Source: Yoonia vestfoldensis (GTDB lineage Bacteria; Pseudomonadota; Alphaproteobacteria; Rhodobacterales; Rhodobacteraceae). From it: a DNA stretch of 64,000 nucleotides. A program made the position numbers and the translations under genes. Position 1 is the stretch's first letter. Each line of letters opens with the position of its first letter. The stretch lies in NCBI RefSeq assembly GCF_002158905.1, contig NZ_CP021431.1, positions 1,488,001 to 1,552,000 of the forward strand. The letters run 5' to 3'. Below are positions 51,071 through 61,417 of the stretch, in pieces. The notes below the pieces were generated by a model. That model did no database searches. It saw only the letters and a list, made by a program, of their open reading frames with translations, and was not told the DNA's origin.

Positions 51071-53359
51071 TCATGCTGGAATTCTTGCTTTTTCGTTCAA
51101 TCGCTGCACCGCCGGCAGATGGATCACCGCCTGCGCGCCTGCGTGGCTATTGCCCGCAAAGATCGCGGCATCGGTCAGGATCAGCGTGCCGCCATGTTCT
51201 TCGATGATCTTTTTGACAATAGAAAGGCCAAGCCCGGTGCCTTTGTCGCGCGTCGTCACATAGGGTTCAAACAGGCGCGCGCGGTCTTCGGGCAGGCCGA
51301 TGCCATTGTCGGAAATCGTGATGCTGACGCGGTTGGCCTCTTGCTGCATGGCGACCTTGATCTGCGGCGCGTAATCTGTGGCGCCGTGTTTTTCGATATA
51401 GGTTTCCGTGGCTTCGCCTGCGTTCTTGATCAGGTTCAGCAAGGCCTGCGAGATCATCGTCGCATCCATATCGGCCAGCACCGCATCACCTGGCAGATCG
51501 CTGGTGATCTTGACCTGCGGCTGGCCTGCGCGTTGCAGGGTGATCGCATCGGCCACCACCTTTTTCAGATCATTGAGCACCAGCACCGGTTCGGGCATCC
51601 GCGCGAATTTGGAAAATTCGTCAACAATCCGGCGCAAATCATTGGTTTGGCGCACGATCACATCGGTCATCTGGTCCAGCGCCTCGGCATCGTCACCGAC
51701 CTGCGCGCGGAATTTGCGCTTGATCCGTTCGGCGGACAGCTGGATCGGGGTCAGCGGGTTCTTGATCTCATGCGCGATGCGGCGGGCGACATCGCCCCAA
51801 GCGGCCATGCGCTGCGCACTGACCAGATCGGTCACATCGTCAAAAGCCACCACATAACCTTCAAGCGCGCCACGTTCGGTGCGCCGCGGCGACATGCGCA
51901 CCAGCAGGCTTTCTTGCTGGCCTTTGCGGATCAGGTTGATCTGGTCCTGCACAGACTCGTTGCCCGATTGGCGGACCTGTTCAAAAAGGGCGGCAAATTC
52001 CGGCACGGCGACCGAGAGCGAATGATCCGCGCTGTCGTCATTGACCGACAAAAGCCGCCGCGCCGACGGGTTCACAAAGGCCACGCGCCCATCCGCATCC
52101 AGCCCCACAACCCCCGATGTCACAGAGCTGAGCACCGAATCAAACAGCCGCCTGCGCCGTTCGGACATGCGGTTGCTGTTCAACAAAGCCTCGCGCTGGC
52201 CATGCAGCTGGCCGGTCATCTGGTTGAAATAATGGCCTAATTGCGAAATCTCGTCATCGCCTTCATCCTCGATCACGCGCACATCCAGATCGCCTGCCCC
52301 GACGCGCTGCGACGCCGAGACCAGCCGCCCGATCGGCCGCGACAACCGTTCGGCAAACCACAGCCCGCCCCAGACCGCCCCCAGGATCAGGATCAGCGCA
52401 AAGCCCAGATAAAGCAGCCCGAACTGGAACAACATCCGCCCCCGGTCACTGGCCAGCTGTTCATATTGCTGCACCGTTTCGGTGGTTTCATCCAGCAAGG
52501 CCAGCACATTGCCATCCACATCGCGGGTGACATAAAGAAACCGGTCGGGAAAGGTTTCCAGCGGGATCAGCGCACGGAATTCGTTATTCTCGGCATCCTC
52601 GAAAATCACCAGCCGTTCGGCGCGCGCGCGGGCGAAATCATCGGCGCCGGGGCGTTCGTAATCGAATTCATAAGACCCGACCGCCCGCGCCGCGATGGTC
52701 CCGGCACTGTCGATGACAAAAGCCTCGCTTAACCCGCGGTCGATCTGGCCCTGCACCTCGCCCAAGGCCAGCCGCAGATCGCCGTCATCCATGAACAGAT
52801 CGCGCTGGCGTTCGCGGTTCAGATAGGCGGCCAGCCCCTGCGCATCGCGGGTCAGGTCCTGAATATGTTCATCCTCATAGGCCTGCGCGGTGGTCAGCGA
52901 GGTGCGCAGCACATTGCCCACAGGTTCCGAAAACAGCCCGTCCAAGGCCACCGACAGCAACAGCACCGAAAACACCGCGACCAGCACGGTGGGGATCAGC
53001 GCAAAGACCGCAAAAACGCTGGTCAGCCGCAGATGCAGCCGCGATCCGGCCGATTTCGCGCGCCGTGCCGCGATCATCCGGGCGACCAGCCGCATCACCA
53101 GCGCCATGACGATCAGGATATAGACAAGGTCGATCAGCAGCATCACCTGCAAAGCGCGCGAGGATGTCCCCTGCCCCAACGGCCCGACCACCCAATAGGT
53201 CAGCCCCGCCAGCACCGGCGCGCAGAGCAATAGCGTCAGCGTCAGCGCATTTTGCACATGCCGCTGCCGGAACCAGCGGCCCAGTCGCGTGAAATCCGTT
53301 CTCAGAAGGGTACGCTGCACGCGTGCCGCCTTTGATTGAGGCGGGGACGCCCCCCGCAT
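51071..53359 (-). CDS. ntrY: nitrogen regulation sensor histidine kinase NtrY
   Basis: A 762-residue membrane kinase. Three to four N-terminal helices (ALTLTLLLCAPVLAGLTYWV and following), a periplasmic sensing region, a HAMP domain after helix LYLGFALILILGAVWGGLWF, a PAS domain (VVGLDADGRVAFVNPSARRL), HisKA with the phospho-histidine in [15 protein letters not shown], and a HATPase with DNGIGLPED and GTGLGLSIV. It senses envelope or redox and nitrogen cues and phosphorylates NtrX. The gene is 61 bases after ntrC on the same strand. Confidence 0.95.
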   Translation of the reverse strand: MRGASPPQSKAARVQRTLLRTDFTRLGRWFRQRHVQNALTLTLLLCAPVLAGLTYWVVGPLGQGTSSRALQVMLLIDLVYILIVMALVMRLVARMIAARRAKSAGSRLHLRLTSVFAVFALIPTVLVAVFSVLLLSVALDGLFSEPVGNVLRTSLTTAQAYEDEHIQDLTRDAQGLAAYLNRERQRDLFMDDGDLRLALGEVQGQIDRGLSEAFVIDSAGTIAARAVGSYEFDYERPGADDFARARAERLVIFEDAENNEFRALIPLETFPDRFLYVTRDVDGNVLALLDETTETVQQYEQLASDRGRMLFQFGLLYLGFALILILGAVWGGLWFAERLSRPIGRLVSASQRVGAGDLDVRVIEDEGDDEISQLGHYFNQMTGQLHGQREALLNSNRMSERRRRLFDSVLSSVTSGVVGLDADGRVAFVNPSARRLLSVNDDSADHSLSVAVPEFAALFEQVRQSGNESVQDQINLIRKGQQESLLVRMSPRRTERGALEGYVVAFDDVTDLVSAQRMAAWGDVARRIAHEIKNPLTPIQLSAERIKRKFRAQVGDDAEALDQMTDVIVRQTNDLRRIVDEFSKFARMPEPVLVLNDLKKVVADAITLQRAGQPQVKITSDLPGDAVLADMDATMISQALLNLIKNAGEATETYIEKHGATDYAPQIKVAMQQEANRVSITISDNGIGLPEDRARLFEPYVTTRDKGTGLGLSIVKKIIEEHGGTLILTDAAIFAGNSHAGAQAVIHLPAVQRLNEKARIPA

Positions 53360-53420
53360 GACCGCATTTGCCGTGGTGCCCCGCCTGCTGACGCAGGAAG
53401 GCCACGGTTCTGTTGCGCTT

Positions 53421-54797
53421 TTACATCAATTTGCGGCGGCGTGTCACGCGGATATCAAGGTCTGTGATCTTCTTGCGCAAAGTATTGCGGTTGATCCCCA
53501 GCAGATCGGCGCATTTCGCCTGATTGCCGCCGGTGGCATCCAGGGCGATTTCGATCAGCGGTCCTTCGACCTCTTTGAGGATGCGGTTGTAAAGGCCGGG
53601 TGGCGGCAGCACCCCGCCATGCAGGTCAAAATAGCGGCGCAGATGCTTGCCCACGCTGGCCGAGAGTTTTTCACCCTCCCCGCCAGAGCGCAAAGGCTCG
53701 ATCGCGGGCTGGTTGCCCAGCACCATTTCCACCTCGGCGCGCGAAATCTCTTCCTCGGCGGCGGTAAAGACCAGACGGCGCACGGCATTTTCCAGCTGGC
53801 GCACATTGCCCGGCCAGCTATAGGCGCGCACCATATCGATGGCGGCTTGGCCAAAGCGGCGGGCGGGCGCGCCTTCGCGTTCGGCGCGGGCCAGAAAATG
53901 TTCGGCCAAAAGCGGGATATCATCCACCCTTTCGCGCAAGGATGGCACCGCGACAGTGACGCCGCCCAGACGGTAGAACAGGTCTTCGCGGAAAGACCCC
54001 TCTTCCATGCGGGCCATCAGGTCGTTTTGCGATGTGGCCATGATGCGCGGCGCGTTATCGCCCAGACTGTCCAGCATCCGCACGATCCGCGCCTGATCCG
54101 CCTCGGTCAGGTCGCTGACCTCGTCAAACAGGATCGTGCCGCCGCGCGCGCGCGACAGGATCGTGGATGGCCCGTCCATCCCATCCAGATCAGCGGGGGC
54201 GACAACGATAAACGGCAGGCTGCGCCGGTCCGAAAAATCATGCACGGCGCGCGCGATCAGGGATTTGCCAGTACCGCTTTCGCCGGTGATCAGCACCGGC
54301 AGCTGGGTGTTCATCACCCGCGCGACCAAGCGGTAAAGCGCCTGCATGACACCGGTGCGCCCGACCAGCGGCAGATCACCGGCCTGTTCCGAGGCCGCCA
54401 TATCCGGGGCGCGCGAAATCCCCGCGCGGCGTTTGGTTTCCAGCGCGCGCGCGGCGCGTTTCATCAGATCGGGCAGATCAAAGGGTTTGGGCAGGTAATC
54501 ATAGGCATCCGCCTCGGCGGCCTGAATGGCGGTCATGATCGTGTTTTGCGCCGAAATCACGATCACCGGCAGACCGGGGCGCAGGGCGGCGATTTTCGGC
54601 AGTTGATCCAGCCCGTTGCCATCGGGCATGACGACATCGGAAATCACCAGATCGCCCTTGCCCTCATCCACCCAGCGCATCAGCGTCACCAGCGAGGACG
54701 TGGCATGGACCTTGCAGCCCGCCCGCGTCAGGGCCTGTGTCAGGACGGTGCGAATCGTGCGGTCATCATCGGCAACCAGAATTGTCCCGTCCATCAA
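53421..54797 (-). CDS. ntrC: nitrogen regulation response regulator NtrC
   Basis: A 458-residue receiver-AAA+-HTH protein. Receiver [20 protein letters not shown] with the phospho-acceptor aspartate in [12 protein letters not shown]; Walker [12 protein letters not shown]; Walker [14 protein letters not shown]-terminal helix-turn-helix [16 protein letters not shown]. The GAFTGA loop is missing, as known for Rhodobacter capsulatus NtrC, which activates sigma-70 promoters. Coupled by ATGA to ntrB. Controls genes for ammonia, urea and nitrate use. Confidence 0.95.
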   Translation of the reverse strand: MMDGTILVADDDRTIRTVLTQALTRAGCKVHATSSLVTLMRWVDEGKGDLVISDVVMPDGNGLDQLPKIAALRPGLPVIVISAQNTIMTAIQAAEADAYDYLPKPFDLPDLMKRAARALETKRRAGISRAPDMAASEQAGDLPLVGRTGVMQALYRLVARVMNTQLPVLITGESGTGKSLIARAVHDFSDRRSLPFIVVAPADLDGMDGPSTILSRARGGTILFDEVSDLTEADQARIVRMLDSLGDNAPRIMATSQNDLMARMEEGSFREDLFYRLGGVTVAVPSLRERVDDIPLLAEHFLARAEREGAPARRFGQAAIDMVRAYSWPGNVRQLENAVRRLVFTAAEEEISRAEVEMVLGNQPAIEPLRSGGEGEKLSASVGKHLRRYFDLHGGVLPPPGLYNRILKEVEGPLIEIALDATGGNQAKCADLLGINRNTLRKKITDLDIRVTRRRKLM

Positions 54798-55870
54798 TCT
54801 TCTCCTGTTTCAGTCTCTTTGGGCGCAAGCGGCAACGAGATGCGGAAACAGGTGCGCCCCGGCACCGAATCCACCGTGATCCACCCGCCACCATCCCCGA
54901 TCAGTTTCGACACCAGCGCCAGCCCAAGGCCGGTGCCGTTTTCCTTGCCCGATACGAAAGGTTCAAACACATCGCCCGCGATGGCAGGCGGCAGGCCGGG
55001 GCCATCGTCGATAATCTCGATCTGCAGGGGCAGCCGCGATTGGGTGCCATCGGTGCGCCGCACCCGCAAAGAGGTGTCGTAAAACGTATGCAGCCGGATC
55101 GCGCCGCCGTCCTTATTGGCCTCGGCTGCGTTTTTCAGCAGGTTCAAAAACACCTGCAACAGCTGATCCGCATCCGCCATGGTGCGCGGCAGAGAGGGAT
55201 CATAATCCTCGATATAAAGCATATGCGCGCCGAACCCGACCGAGGCCGATTGCCGCGCGCGGTCCAGCACATCATGGATATTCACCGGCTTAAGCAGCGG
55301 CGGGCGCAGATTGCCGAATTGTTCGACCTGTTCCAGCAATTTGACGATCCGGCGGCTTTCCTCGACGATCAGATCGGTCAATTCGCGGTCTTCGCTATTC
55401 AGCCCCATCGACAAAAGCTGCGCCGCCCCGGTGATCCCCGCCAGCGGGTTCTTGATTTCATGGGCCAGCATTTCGGCCATGCCGATCGCAGATTTCGCCG
55501 CCTTGGCCGAGGAATGGTTCTGCGTCACACGGCTGGCAATCTCGCGCGGGCTGATCATCACGATCATCACGTCATCGCTGCCTTGCAGCGGGGTGAATTG
55601 CAGATTGCACATCATTGGCGGGTTTTCCCCGCTGCCGACATCGACATCATTCACGAACAGCGACGTGCGGTTCTGGCGCGCGCGGGCGAAAGGCGCCTCT
55701 AGCGGGGCGTCGATCATCACCTTTTCCCAGATCCGCTGGCCGATCAGCGACCGTGTGGACAGGTTCAGGAAACTTTCCGCCGCAGGATTGCTTAGGATGA
55801 TCGTATCCTCGCCGTCCAGCAGCAGCGCCGGCACCGGCAGCGACGACCAAAGTGCGGTATCTTGAATCAT
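54794..55870 (-). CDS. ntrB: nitrogen regulation sensor kinase NtrB
   Basis: A 358-residue soluble kinase-phosphatase controlled by PII proteins. PAS domain at residues about 10-110 ([20 protein letters not shown]), HisKA with [17 protein letters not shown], HATPase with IDDGPGLPP and [11 protein letters not shown]. No membrane segments. The start overlaps the dusB stop (ATGA, 55867-55870), so it follows dusB in one operon, as nifR3-ntrB-ntrC of Rhodobacter. Confidence 0.95.
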   Translation of the reverse strand: MIQDTALWSSLPVPALLLDGEDTIILSNPAAESFLNLSTRSLIGQRIWEKVMIDAPLEAPFARARQNRTSLFVNDVDVGSGENPPMMCNLQFTPLQGSDDVMIVMISPREIASRVTQNHSSAKAAKSAIGMAEMLAHEIKNPLAGITGAAQLLSMGLNSEDRELTDLIVEESRRIVKLLEQVEQFGNLRPPLLKPVNIHDVLDRARQSASVGFGAHMLYIEDYDPSLPRTMADADQLLQVFLNLLKNAAEANKDGGAIRLHTFYDTSLRVRRTDGTQSRLPLQIEIIDDGPGLPPAIAGDVFEPFVSGKENGTGLGLALVSKLIGDGGGWITVDSVPGRTCFRISLPLAPKETETGED

Positions 55871-56856
55871 GCGGCCACCTGCATCGCCAAAGCATCCGCC
55901 AGATCGCGCAGCACCGCGTCGGGGTTGTCATGCGTCAGGATCGCCTTGCGCAGACGAATGGGCGTGCCAGCCGCATCCATATACCAGCCCAGATGTTTGC
56001 GCGCGACACGCCGCCCCAGATCCAGCCCGTAGAACGACAGCATCGCGCTGTAATGGCATGCGACCATATCGACCAAGGCTGCGCCCTGCGGCACCACTGG
56101 CAAGGCCGTGCCATGCAGCCGCGCCGCGACCTGCGCCAGCACCCAAGGCCGCCCCTGCGCGCCGCGCCCGATCATCACGCCATCGGCCCCCGACAGCGCC
56201 AGCGCCTTTTTCGCGGCCTCTGCCCCGGTGATATCGCCATTGGCGATGACGGGGATGCTGACCGCATCCTTGATTTGGCGGATCGCGGCCCAATCGGCAG
56301 CGCCTTTGTAGAATTGGCAGCGCGTGCGCCCGTGGATCGTGACCAGCCTGATGCCCGCATCCTGCGCGCGGCGCGCCACATCGGCGGCATTCAGGCAATC
56401 ATGGTCCCAGCCCAGCCGCGTTTTCAGCGTCACGGGCAGTTTCACCGCTTTCACCACCGCATCGATCAGCCGCAAGGCGTGGTCGGGGTCGCGCAGCAAG
56501 GCCGACCCGGAATAGCCATTGGTGACCTTTTTCGCGGGACAGCCCATGTTGATGTCGATCATCGCGGCGCCATTGGCTTCGATCATGCGGGCGGCCTCGG
56601 CCATCCAATGCGCCTCGCGGCCCGCGATCTGCACGGCCGTGCCGGCCTGGTCATAGCCCAGTTCCGCCCTTTCGCGCACGCCGGGCTTGGCCTGCACCAT
56701 TTCCTGGCTGGCGACCATTTCGCTGACGACCCAGCCCGCCCCGAAAGAGGCCACCAATTGCCGGAACGGCAGATCAGTGATCCCCGCCAGCGGCGCAAGG
56801 GCGACGGGCGGTTGCAAACGGACCCGGTCAAGAAGGATGGCGGTTGTTTCGGTCAA
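55867..56856 (-). CDS. dusB: tRNA-dihydrouridine synthase DusB (NifR3)
   Basis: A 329-residue flavoenzyme that reduces uridine to dihydrouridine in t[22 protein letters not shown] is the N-terminal FMN barrel start, the catalytic cysteine is in [20 protein letters not shown], and [15 protein letters not shown] is the phosphate-binding end. Start appears to be TTG 56856; no ATG in frame fits better. First gene of the ntr operon, a pairing known since nifR3 was described in R. capsulatus. The 196-bp upstream gap is AT-rich by local standards. Confidence 0.95.
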   Translation of the reverse strand: MTETTAILLDRVRLQPPVALAPLAGITDLPFRQLVASFGAGWVVSEMVASQEMVQAKPGVRERAELGYDQAGTAVQIAGREAHWMAEAARMIEANGAAMIDINMGCPAKKVTNGYSGSALLRDPDHALRLIDAVVKAVKLPVTLKTRLGWDHDCLNAADVARRAQDAGIRLVTIHGRTRCQFYKGAADWAAIRQIKDAVSIPVIANGDITGAEAAKKALALSGADGVMIGRGAQGRPWVLAQVAARLHGTALPVVPQGAALVDMVACHYSAMLSFYGLDLGRRVARKHLGWYMDAAGTPIRLRKAILTHDNPDAVLRDLADALAMQVAA

Positions 56857-56953
56857 AAGATACTACATCTGCCTAAAGGGTAAGCGCTGCTGCGTGAGTA
56901 AGCCGGAAAGCACCACATCACAACGTCAGACGCATAGGATTATCACGCATTAA

Positions 56954-56965
56954 AAGCATATGCTT
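56954..56965. other. 12-bp palindrome in the dusB/ispDF promoter gap
   Basis: AAGCATATGCTT is a perfect palindrome flanked by TTAA on the left and TTAA on the right, in the AT-rich middle of the 196-bp divergent gap (56857-57052). It could be an operator for either side. Confidence 0.4.
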
Positions 56966-57052
56966 AAAAATTAGTCAAAGCGCCTGACAAAGAGACGAAT
57001 TGCACCGCAGGGCGCAGCGGCTTACACCAAGCCAAACAACCACGGAACCGCC

Positions 57053-58186
57053 ATGACCACCACCGCCATCATCGTCGCCGCAGGCCGCGGCAGCCGCGCA
57101 GGCGGCGACATTCCCAAGCAATGGCAATGCCTTGGCGGGCGCAGCATTGCCGCGCGGGCGATGCAGCCTTTCGCGGATCATCCTGACGTCGCGCATCTGG
57201 TGCTGGTGCTGCATCCGGACGATCTGGCCAGCGATATCTGGCGCGACACGCCCGCAGCGCAGGTTGTCGCGGGCGGGGCCACGCGCAAGGCCAGCGTGAT
57301 GGCGGGGCTGGCCGCGGTGCCTGCGGGGACCAGCCGCGTGTTGATCCATGATGCCGCGCGCCCGCTGGTCAGTGCCGCGATCATCGACCGGGTGCTGGCG
57401 GCGCTTGGCACCCATCAAGGGGCTGCCCCGGCGGTGGTGGTGACCGATACGTTATGGCATGGCGCGGGCGATCTGGTGACCGGGGTGCATCCCCGCGACG
57501 GGCTCTACCGCGCGCAGACGCCGCAGGGGTTTCAGCTGGCCCCGCTGCTGGCCGCGCATCAGGCGCAGCAGGATGACGCCACCGATGATGTGGCCGTGGC
57601 CCGCGCCGCAGGGCTGGACGTGGCCATCGTGGCGGGCGATGAAAGCAATATAAAGATCACGACACCGGATGATTTTGCCCGCGCGGCACGCTTGATGAGG
57701 CAAGAGATGGATATCAGATGTGGCAATGGCTATGACGTGCACCGTTTCGGGCCGGGCGATCATGTCTGGCTTTGCGGGGTCAAGGTCCCGCATGGGCGCA
57801 GCCTGCAAGGGCATTCGGACGCCGATGTCGGCATGCATGCCGTGACCGATGCGATCTATGGCGCGCTGGGCAAGGGCGATATCGGCCAGCATTTCCCGCC
57901 ATCCGATCCGCAATGGAAAGGCGCTAAAAGCCATATTTTCCTGCGCCATGCGGTTGGTCTGGCGCAGGATGCAGGCTATCAGATCAGCAATGTCGATTGC
58001 ACCTTGGTCTGCGAATATCCCAAGATCGGCCCGCATCAAGGCGCGATGAAAGCCGCCCTTGCCGCCATCATGGGGCTGGACGCGGACAGGATCAGCGTCA
58101 AAGCCACCACATCCGAACGCTTGGGCTTTACCGGCCGCGAGGAAGGCATCGCCGCGCTGGCAACCGTGACCTTGGTGAAACCATGA
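57053..58186 (+). CDS. ispDF: bifunctional IspD/IspF isoprenoid enzyme
   Basis: A 377-residue fusion for two non-consecutive steps of the MEP pathway. Residues 1 to about 217 are the MEP cytidylyltransferase ([45 protein letters not shown]). Residues about 219-377 are the 2C-methyl-D-erythritol 2,4-cyclodiphosphate synthase, with metal ligands in [10 protein letters not shown] and [17 protein letters not shown] and a [14 protein letters not shown] end. This fusion is typical of alphaproteobacteria. Stop overlaps the pgpA start. Confidence 0.96.
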   Translation: MTTTAIIVAAGRGSRAGGDIPKQWQCLGGRSIAARAMQPFADHPDVAHLVLVLHPDDLASDIWRDTPAAQVVAGGATRKASVMAGLAAVPAGTSRVLIHDAARPLVSAAIIDRVLAALGTHQGAAPAVVVTDTLWHGAGDLVTGVHPRDGLYRAQTPQGFQLAPLLAAHQAQQDDATDDVAVARAAGLDVAIVAGDESNIKITTPDDFARAARLMRQEMDIRCGNGYDVHRFGPGDHVWLCGVKVPHGRSLQGHSDADVGMHAVTDAIYGALGKGDIGQHFPPSDPQWKGAKSHIFLRHAVGLAQDAGYQISNVDCTLVCEYPKIGPHQGAMKAALAAIMGLDADRISVKATTSERLGFTGREEGIAALATVTLVKP

Positions 58187-58671
58187 GCAGGATCATCGCC
58201 ACATTCTTTTATATCGGCCATCTGCGCCCTGCCCCCGGCACTTGGGGCTCGCTTGCCGCCCTGCCCGTTGCTTGGGCGCTGGTCATGCTGGCCGGTCCTT
58301 GGGCGCTGGTTGCGGGAATCCTGCTGGCCTATGGCCTTGGCCATTGGGCGACGGGGGTGCAAACCGCTGGCAAGGCCGACCACGACCCCTCCGAGATCGT
58401 GATCGACGAGGTCGCAGGCCAATGGGTCGCCTTGCTGCCTGTCGTCTTTGGTGCCGCGATGCGCGATGCGGACCTGCTGGCACTCTGGCCCGGCTGGGTC
58501 GCGGCCTTTGTGCTGTTCCGGCTGTTTGACATTACCAAATGGGGGCCCATCGGCTGGGCCGACCGGATGCATGGCCCCACGGGCGTGATGCTGGATGATG
58601 TGATCGCGGGCTTTTTCGCGGCCATCGGTGTCGTGGCTTTGGCCGCTTTGTTCCATCTGGTGCTGCTGTGA
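58183..58671 (+). CDS. pgpA: phosphatidylglycerophosphatase A
   Basis: A 162-residue membrane phosphatase that converts phosphatidylglycerophosphate to phosphatidylglycerol. [19 protein letters not shown] is the N-terminal signature and [16 protein letters not shown] the acidic catalytic segment; [14 protein letters not shown] and [10 protein letters not shown] complete it. About four membrane helices. It overlaps ispDF (ATGA) and cinA (GTGA), so the three are one unit. Confidence 0.92.
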   Translation: MSRIIATFFYIGHLRPAPGTWGSLAALPVAWALVMLAGPWALVAGILLAYGLGHWATGVQTAGKADHDPSEIVIDEVAGQWVALLPVVFGAAMRDADLLALWPGWVAAFVLFRLFDITKWGPIGWADRMHGPTGVMLDDVIAGFFAAIGVVALAALFHLVLL

Positions 58672-59135
58672 CGGCAGCGGCGATCCTGACGGCCGCAAAA
58701 GCGCGCGGCATCCTGATCGCCACCGCCGAAAGCTGCACAGGCGGCATGGTCAGTGCGGCGCTGACCGATGTGGCGGGCAGTTCCGCCGTGTTTGACCGCG
58801 GCTTCGTGACCTATACCAATGCCGCCAAGATGCAGATGCTGGGTGTGCGGCAAAGCACGCTCGACGCCCATGGCGCGGTGTCCGAAGAGGTGGCAGGCGA
58901 AATGGCGCAAGGGGCGCTGGCCCATTCCACTGCGACGCTGGCGGTTGCGATCACCGGCATCGCAGGCCCCGGCGGATCAGAGCATAAACCCGAAGGCCGC
59001 GTCTGTTTCGGCCTTGCCATGCGGGATAGCTGCACCACCCAGACGGTCGAATTCGGTCCCTTGGGGCGCGCGCAGGTGCGCAGCGCCGCCCGGGATCACG
59101 CCTTGGGATTGCTGCTGGCGGCGCTGGCGCCGTAA
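58668..59135 (+). CDS. CinA C-terminal family nicotinamide-nucleotide amidohydrolase (PncC type)
   Basis: A 155-residue stand-alone CinA C-terminal domain, start GTG 58668. [19 protein letters not shown] and [20 protein letters not shown] are the active-site segments. The domain deamidates nicotinamide mononucleotide to nicotinic acid mononucleotide for NAD recycling. The N-terminal competence-associated domain of long CinA is absent, so this is the short PncC form. Its 3' end overlaps the convergent RatA-like gene by 40 bases. Confidence 0.93.
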   Translation: MTAAAILTAAKARGILIATAESCTGGMVSAALTDVAGSSAVFDRGFVTYTNAAKMQMLGVRQSTLDAHGAVSEEVAGEMAQGALAHSTATLAVAITGIAGPGGSEHKPEGRVCFGLAMRDSCTTQTVEFGPLGRAQVRSAARDHALGLLLAALAP

Positions 59136-59569
59136 AGATCCTGCGCGCGGCGTTCAAAGGCGCGCACGATCCGCTGCATCGCCTCGTTGAAAAACATGCC
59201 CGCAGCCCCCTGCAACAACCGGTTGCGGAATTCGAAATCCACAAAGAACGACACTTCGCAGCCGCCGTCCACATCGCGGAAATTCCACTGGCTTTCCATA
59301 TGTTTGAACGGGCCGTCCAGATAGGCGGTGTCGATCCGCTTGATCTCGGGCCAGAGCGTGACCTTGGAGCCGAAAGTTTCGCGAAAGACTTTGAAGGAAA
59401 TCACCAGATCGGCCAGCATCACCAGATGATCGCCGTGATCCTTGGTCTCGCGGATGCGGGCGGCCGCCGTCCAGGGCAGGAATTTGGGGTAATTGGCGAC
59501 ATCGCCCACAAGGGCATACATCTGGTCTGCGGAAAACGGCAGCACGCGGGTTTCGGAATGTTGTGGCAT
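59096..59569 (-). CDS. RatA/COQ10-type SRPBCC-fold protein
   Basis: A 157-residue START/SRPBCC protein. [20 protein letters not shown] and [10 protein letters not shown] are the N-terminal family pattern and [20 protein letters not shown] the central strand pair. Relatives are mitochondrial COQ10 (ubiquinone chaperone) and bacterial RatA (ribosome-binding). In alphaproteobacteria a ubiquinone-binding role is the better guess. ATG 59569 (MPQHSETRV) is the usual start; the longer frame runs over the hpt promoter. Its gene is convergent with cinA. Confidence 0.88.
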   Translation of the reverse strand: MPQHSETRVLPFSADQMYALVGDVANYPKFLPWTAAARIRETKDHGDHLVMLADLVISFKVFRETFGSKVTLWPEIKRIDTAYLDGPFKHMESQWNFRDVDGGCEVSFFVDFEFRNRLLQGAAGMFFNEAMQRIVRAFERRAQDLYGASAASSNPKA

Positions 59570-59704
59570 GGTCTGGCCCCTCTCGTGCGCGATGTCGGCC
59601 AAAACGCGGCCGGTTTCAAGGGCTTTGGTCCAGAAAGCCGCGGCATGGATTGTCGCAGCCGGGGATTTGCGGCACAACGGCGCAGCCAAAGACCGGAGAC
59701 AGCC

Positions 59705-60250
59705 ATGCCCACCGACCATCCCCCCTATGTCATCGACCAGATGATCAGCGCCAAATCCATCGCGGCGCGGATCGAAAGCCTAGCCCGCGAGATCGCGACC
59801 GAATTTGCCGGCACCGACAAGCTGGTGGTCGTGGGGCTGTTGCGCGGCTCTTTCGTCTTTATCGCCGATCTGGTGCGCGAGCTGGATCTGCCGGTCGAGG
59901 TCGATTTTCTGGAAGCATCATCTTATGGCGACGGCATGACCAGCAGCCGCGAGGTGCGGATCCTCAAGGATCTGCGCGGCCAGATCGAAGGGCGTGACGT
60001 GCTGGTGGTCGAGGATATCGTTGATACCGGCCATACGCTGGCCCATGTCACCAAATTCCTGTTGTCACGCAATCCCGCACGGCTGCGCAGCATCGCGCTG
60101 CTGGACAAGCCCGCCCGCCGCGAGGTTGATTTCAAGGCCGATTGGATCGGCTTTGAAATCCCCGATGAATTTGTCGTGGGCTATGGCATCGACTACGGCC
60201 AGCGCAACCGCAACCTGCCCTATATCGGCAAGGTCCGGTTCACGCAGTAA
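59705..60250 (+). CDS. hpt: hypoxanthine phosphoribosyltransferase
   Basis: A 181-residue purine salvage enzyme making IMP (and GMP) from base and PRPP. The PRPP loop is [17 protein letters not shown] and the base-binding C-terminal part is [38 protein letters not shown] is the N-terminal signature. ATG 59705 gives the usual length. It is divergent from the RatA-like gene with 135 bases between. Several repeat units lie after the stop. Confidence 0.94.
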   Translation: MPTDHPPYVIDQMISAKSIAARIESLAREIATEFAGTDKLVVVGLLRGSFVFIADLVRELDLPVEVDFLEASSYGDGMTSSREVRILKDLRGQIEGRDVLVVEDIVDTGHTLAHVTKFLLSRNPARLRSIALLDKPARREVDFKADWIGFEIPDEFVVGYGIDYGQRNRNLPYIGKVRFTQ

Positions 60251-60270
60251 GCCGCCCTATCCGCGATGCG

Positions 60271-60313
60271 CCCCGGACTTGATCTGGGTGCCCGCCCCGG
60301 ACTTGATCCGGGG
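60271..60313. repeat. two palindromic repeat units, CCCCGGACTTGATCCGGGG type
   Basis: Unit A, CCCCGGACTTGATCTGGG (60271-60288), and unit B, CCCCGGACTTGATCCGGGG (60295-60313), 24 bases apart between hpt and lipA. Unit B is a near-perfect hairpin (7-bp arms). Similar short palindromes are scattered through alphaproteobacterial genomes. Confidence 0.7.
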
Positions 60314-60325
60314 CCTCGCGCTATT

Positions 60326-60347
60326 GAGTATTTTTGGAAAAAAGAAG
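60326..60347. repeat. dispersed intergenic repeat, GAGTATTTTTGGAAAA type, copy 2
   Basis: Identical over 22 bases with the copy after the XRE-cupin gene (11389-11410). It ends nine bases before the lipA stop codon. Confidence 0.55.
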
Positions 60348-60355
60348 CCAGGGCG

Positions 60356-61315
60356 TCAGCCGCGGCCGAGCTTTTTGTTTCGTGCCTCGCGCAGCCGCGC
60401 GAAATCATCGCCTGCGTGATAGGACGACCGGGTCAGCGGCGTGGCCGAAACCATCAAGAAGCCTTTGCCATAGGCGGCTTTTTCATAGCCTGCGAATTCT
60501 TCGGGCGTCACGAAGCGGTCGACCCGGTGGTGTTTCGGCGTCGGTTGCAGATATTGCCCGATGGTCAGAAAATCGATATCGGCGGCGCGCATATCATCCA
60601 TCACCTGTTGGACCGATTGCTTGTCTTCGCCCAGCCCCACCATGATCCCCGATTTGGTGAACATCGCAGGGTCCAGTTCCTTGACCCGTTGCAGCAGGCG
60701 CAGGCTATGGAAATAGCGCGCGCCGGGCCGCACCTGCGGGTAAAGGCCGGGCACGGTTTCAAGATTGTGGTTGAACACATCGGGGCGTGCCGCGACCACG
60801 GTTTCCAGCACGGAGGGATCGCAGCGGATGAAATCGGGGGTCAGGATTTCAATCGTGGTGCCGGGCGATTGGCGGCGGATCGCGCGGATCGTCTGGGCGA
60901 AATGTTCCGCCCCGCCATCGGCGATATCGTCGCGGTCCACCGAGGTGATGACCACATGGTTCAGCCCCAGTTTCTTGACCGCATCGGCGACGCGGCCGGG
61001 TTCAAAGACATCCAGTGCCTCGGGCGGTTTGCCGGTGGCGATGTTGCAAAAGGTACAGGCCCGCGTGCAGATTTCGCCCATGATCATCATCGTGGCATGG
61101 CCCTGTGACCAGCATTCGCCGACATTGGGGCAGCCGGCCTCTTCGCAGACGGTGACCAGCTTATGTTCGCGCATGATGTCGCGGGTGGCTTTATACCCTT
61201 CAGAGGTCGGGGCCTTGACCCTGATCCAATCGGGTTTCTTGGGCTGGGGCGCATCCGCGCGGCGCTGTTTTTCCGGGTGACGCTGGGCCGGAATCTTTAG
61301 ATCGCGTGGGGACAT
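60356..61315 (-). CDS. lipA: lipoyl synthase
   Basis: A 319-residue radical-SAM enzyme inserting two sulfurs into octanoyl groups to make lipoate. The auxiliary cluster cysteines are in [13 protein letters not shown], the radical-SAM cluster in CTRACTFCN, and the C-terminal serine ligand in [13 protein letters not shown] 61315 ([14 protein letters not shown]) is preferred over the TTG or ATG at 61336. It is the last gene of its unit; a promoter-like pair of boxes lies 28 bases upstream. Mature enzyme needs Fe-S assembly. Confidence 0.96.
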   Translation of the reverse strand: MSPRDLKIPAQRHPEKQRRADAPQPKKPDWIRVKAPTSEGYKATRDIMREHKLVTVCEEAGCPNVGECWSQGHATMMIMGEICTRACTFCNIATGKPPEALDVFEPGRVADAVKKLGLNHVVITSVDRDDIADGGAEHFAQTIRAIRRQSPGTTIEILTPDFIRCDPSVLETVVAARPDVFNHNLETVPGLYPQVRPGARYFHSLRLLQRVKELDPAMFTKSGIMVGLGEDKQSVQQVMDDMRAADIDFLTIGQYLQPTPKHHRVDRFVTPEEFAGYEKAAYGKGFLMVSATPLTRSSYHAGDDFARLREARNKKLGRG

Positions 61316-61342
61316 GGTTTCGCTCCGGTAAGTCATGTCTTA

Positions 61343-61372
61343 CAGCTAGCCTTGCCGGGGCGATTTGTCCAA
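61343..61372 (-). promoter_or_regulatory. putative lipA promoter
   Basis: On the minus strand TTGGAC (61372-61367), an 18-base spacer and TAGCTG (61348-61343), predicting a start about 35 bases before the lipA ATG. Confidence 0.35.
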
Positions 61373-61417
61373 TGCCAAGCATGGCCCGCATGGCGGACCT
61401 GCGGCCTGCGCATGGGA

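Noticed and set aside
50540..52240. Plus-strand frame of 566 codons
   Set aside because: Antisense to ntrX and ntrY, which show all kinase and AAA+ motifs.
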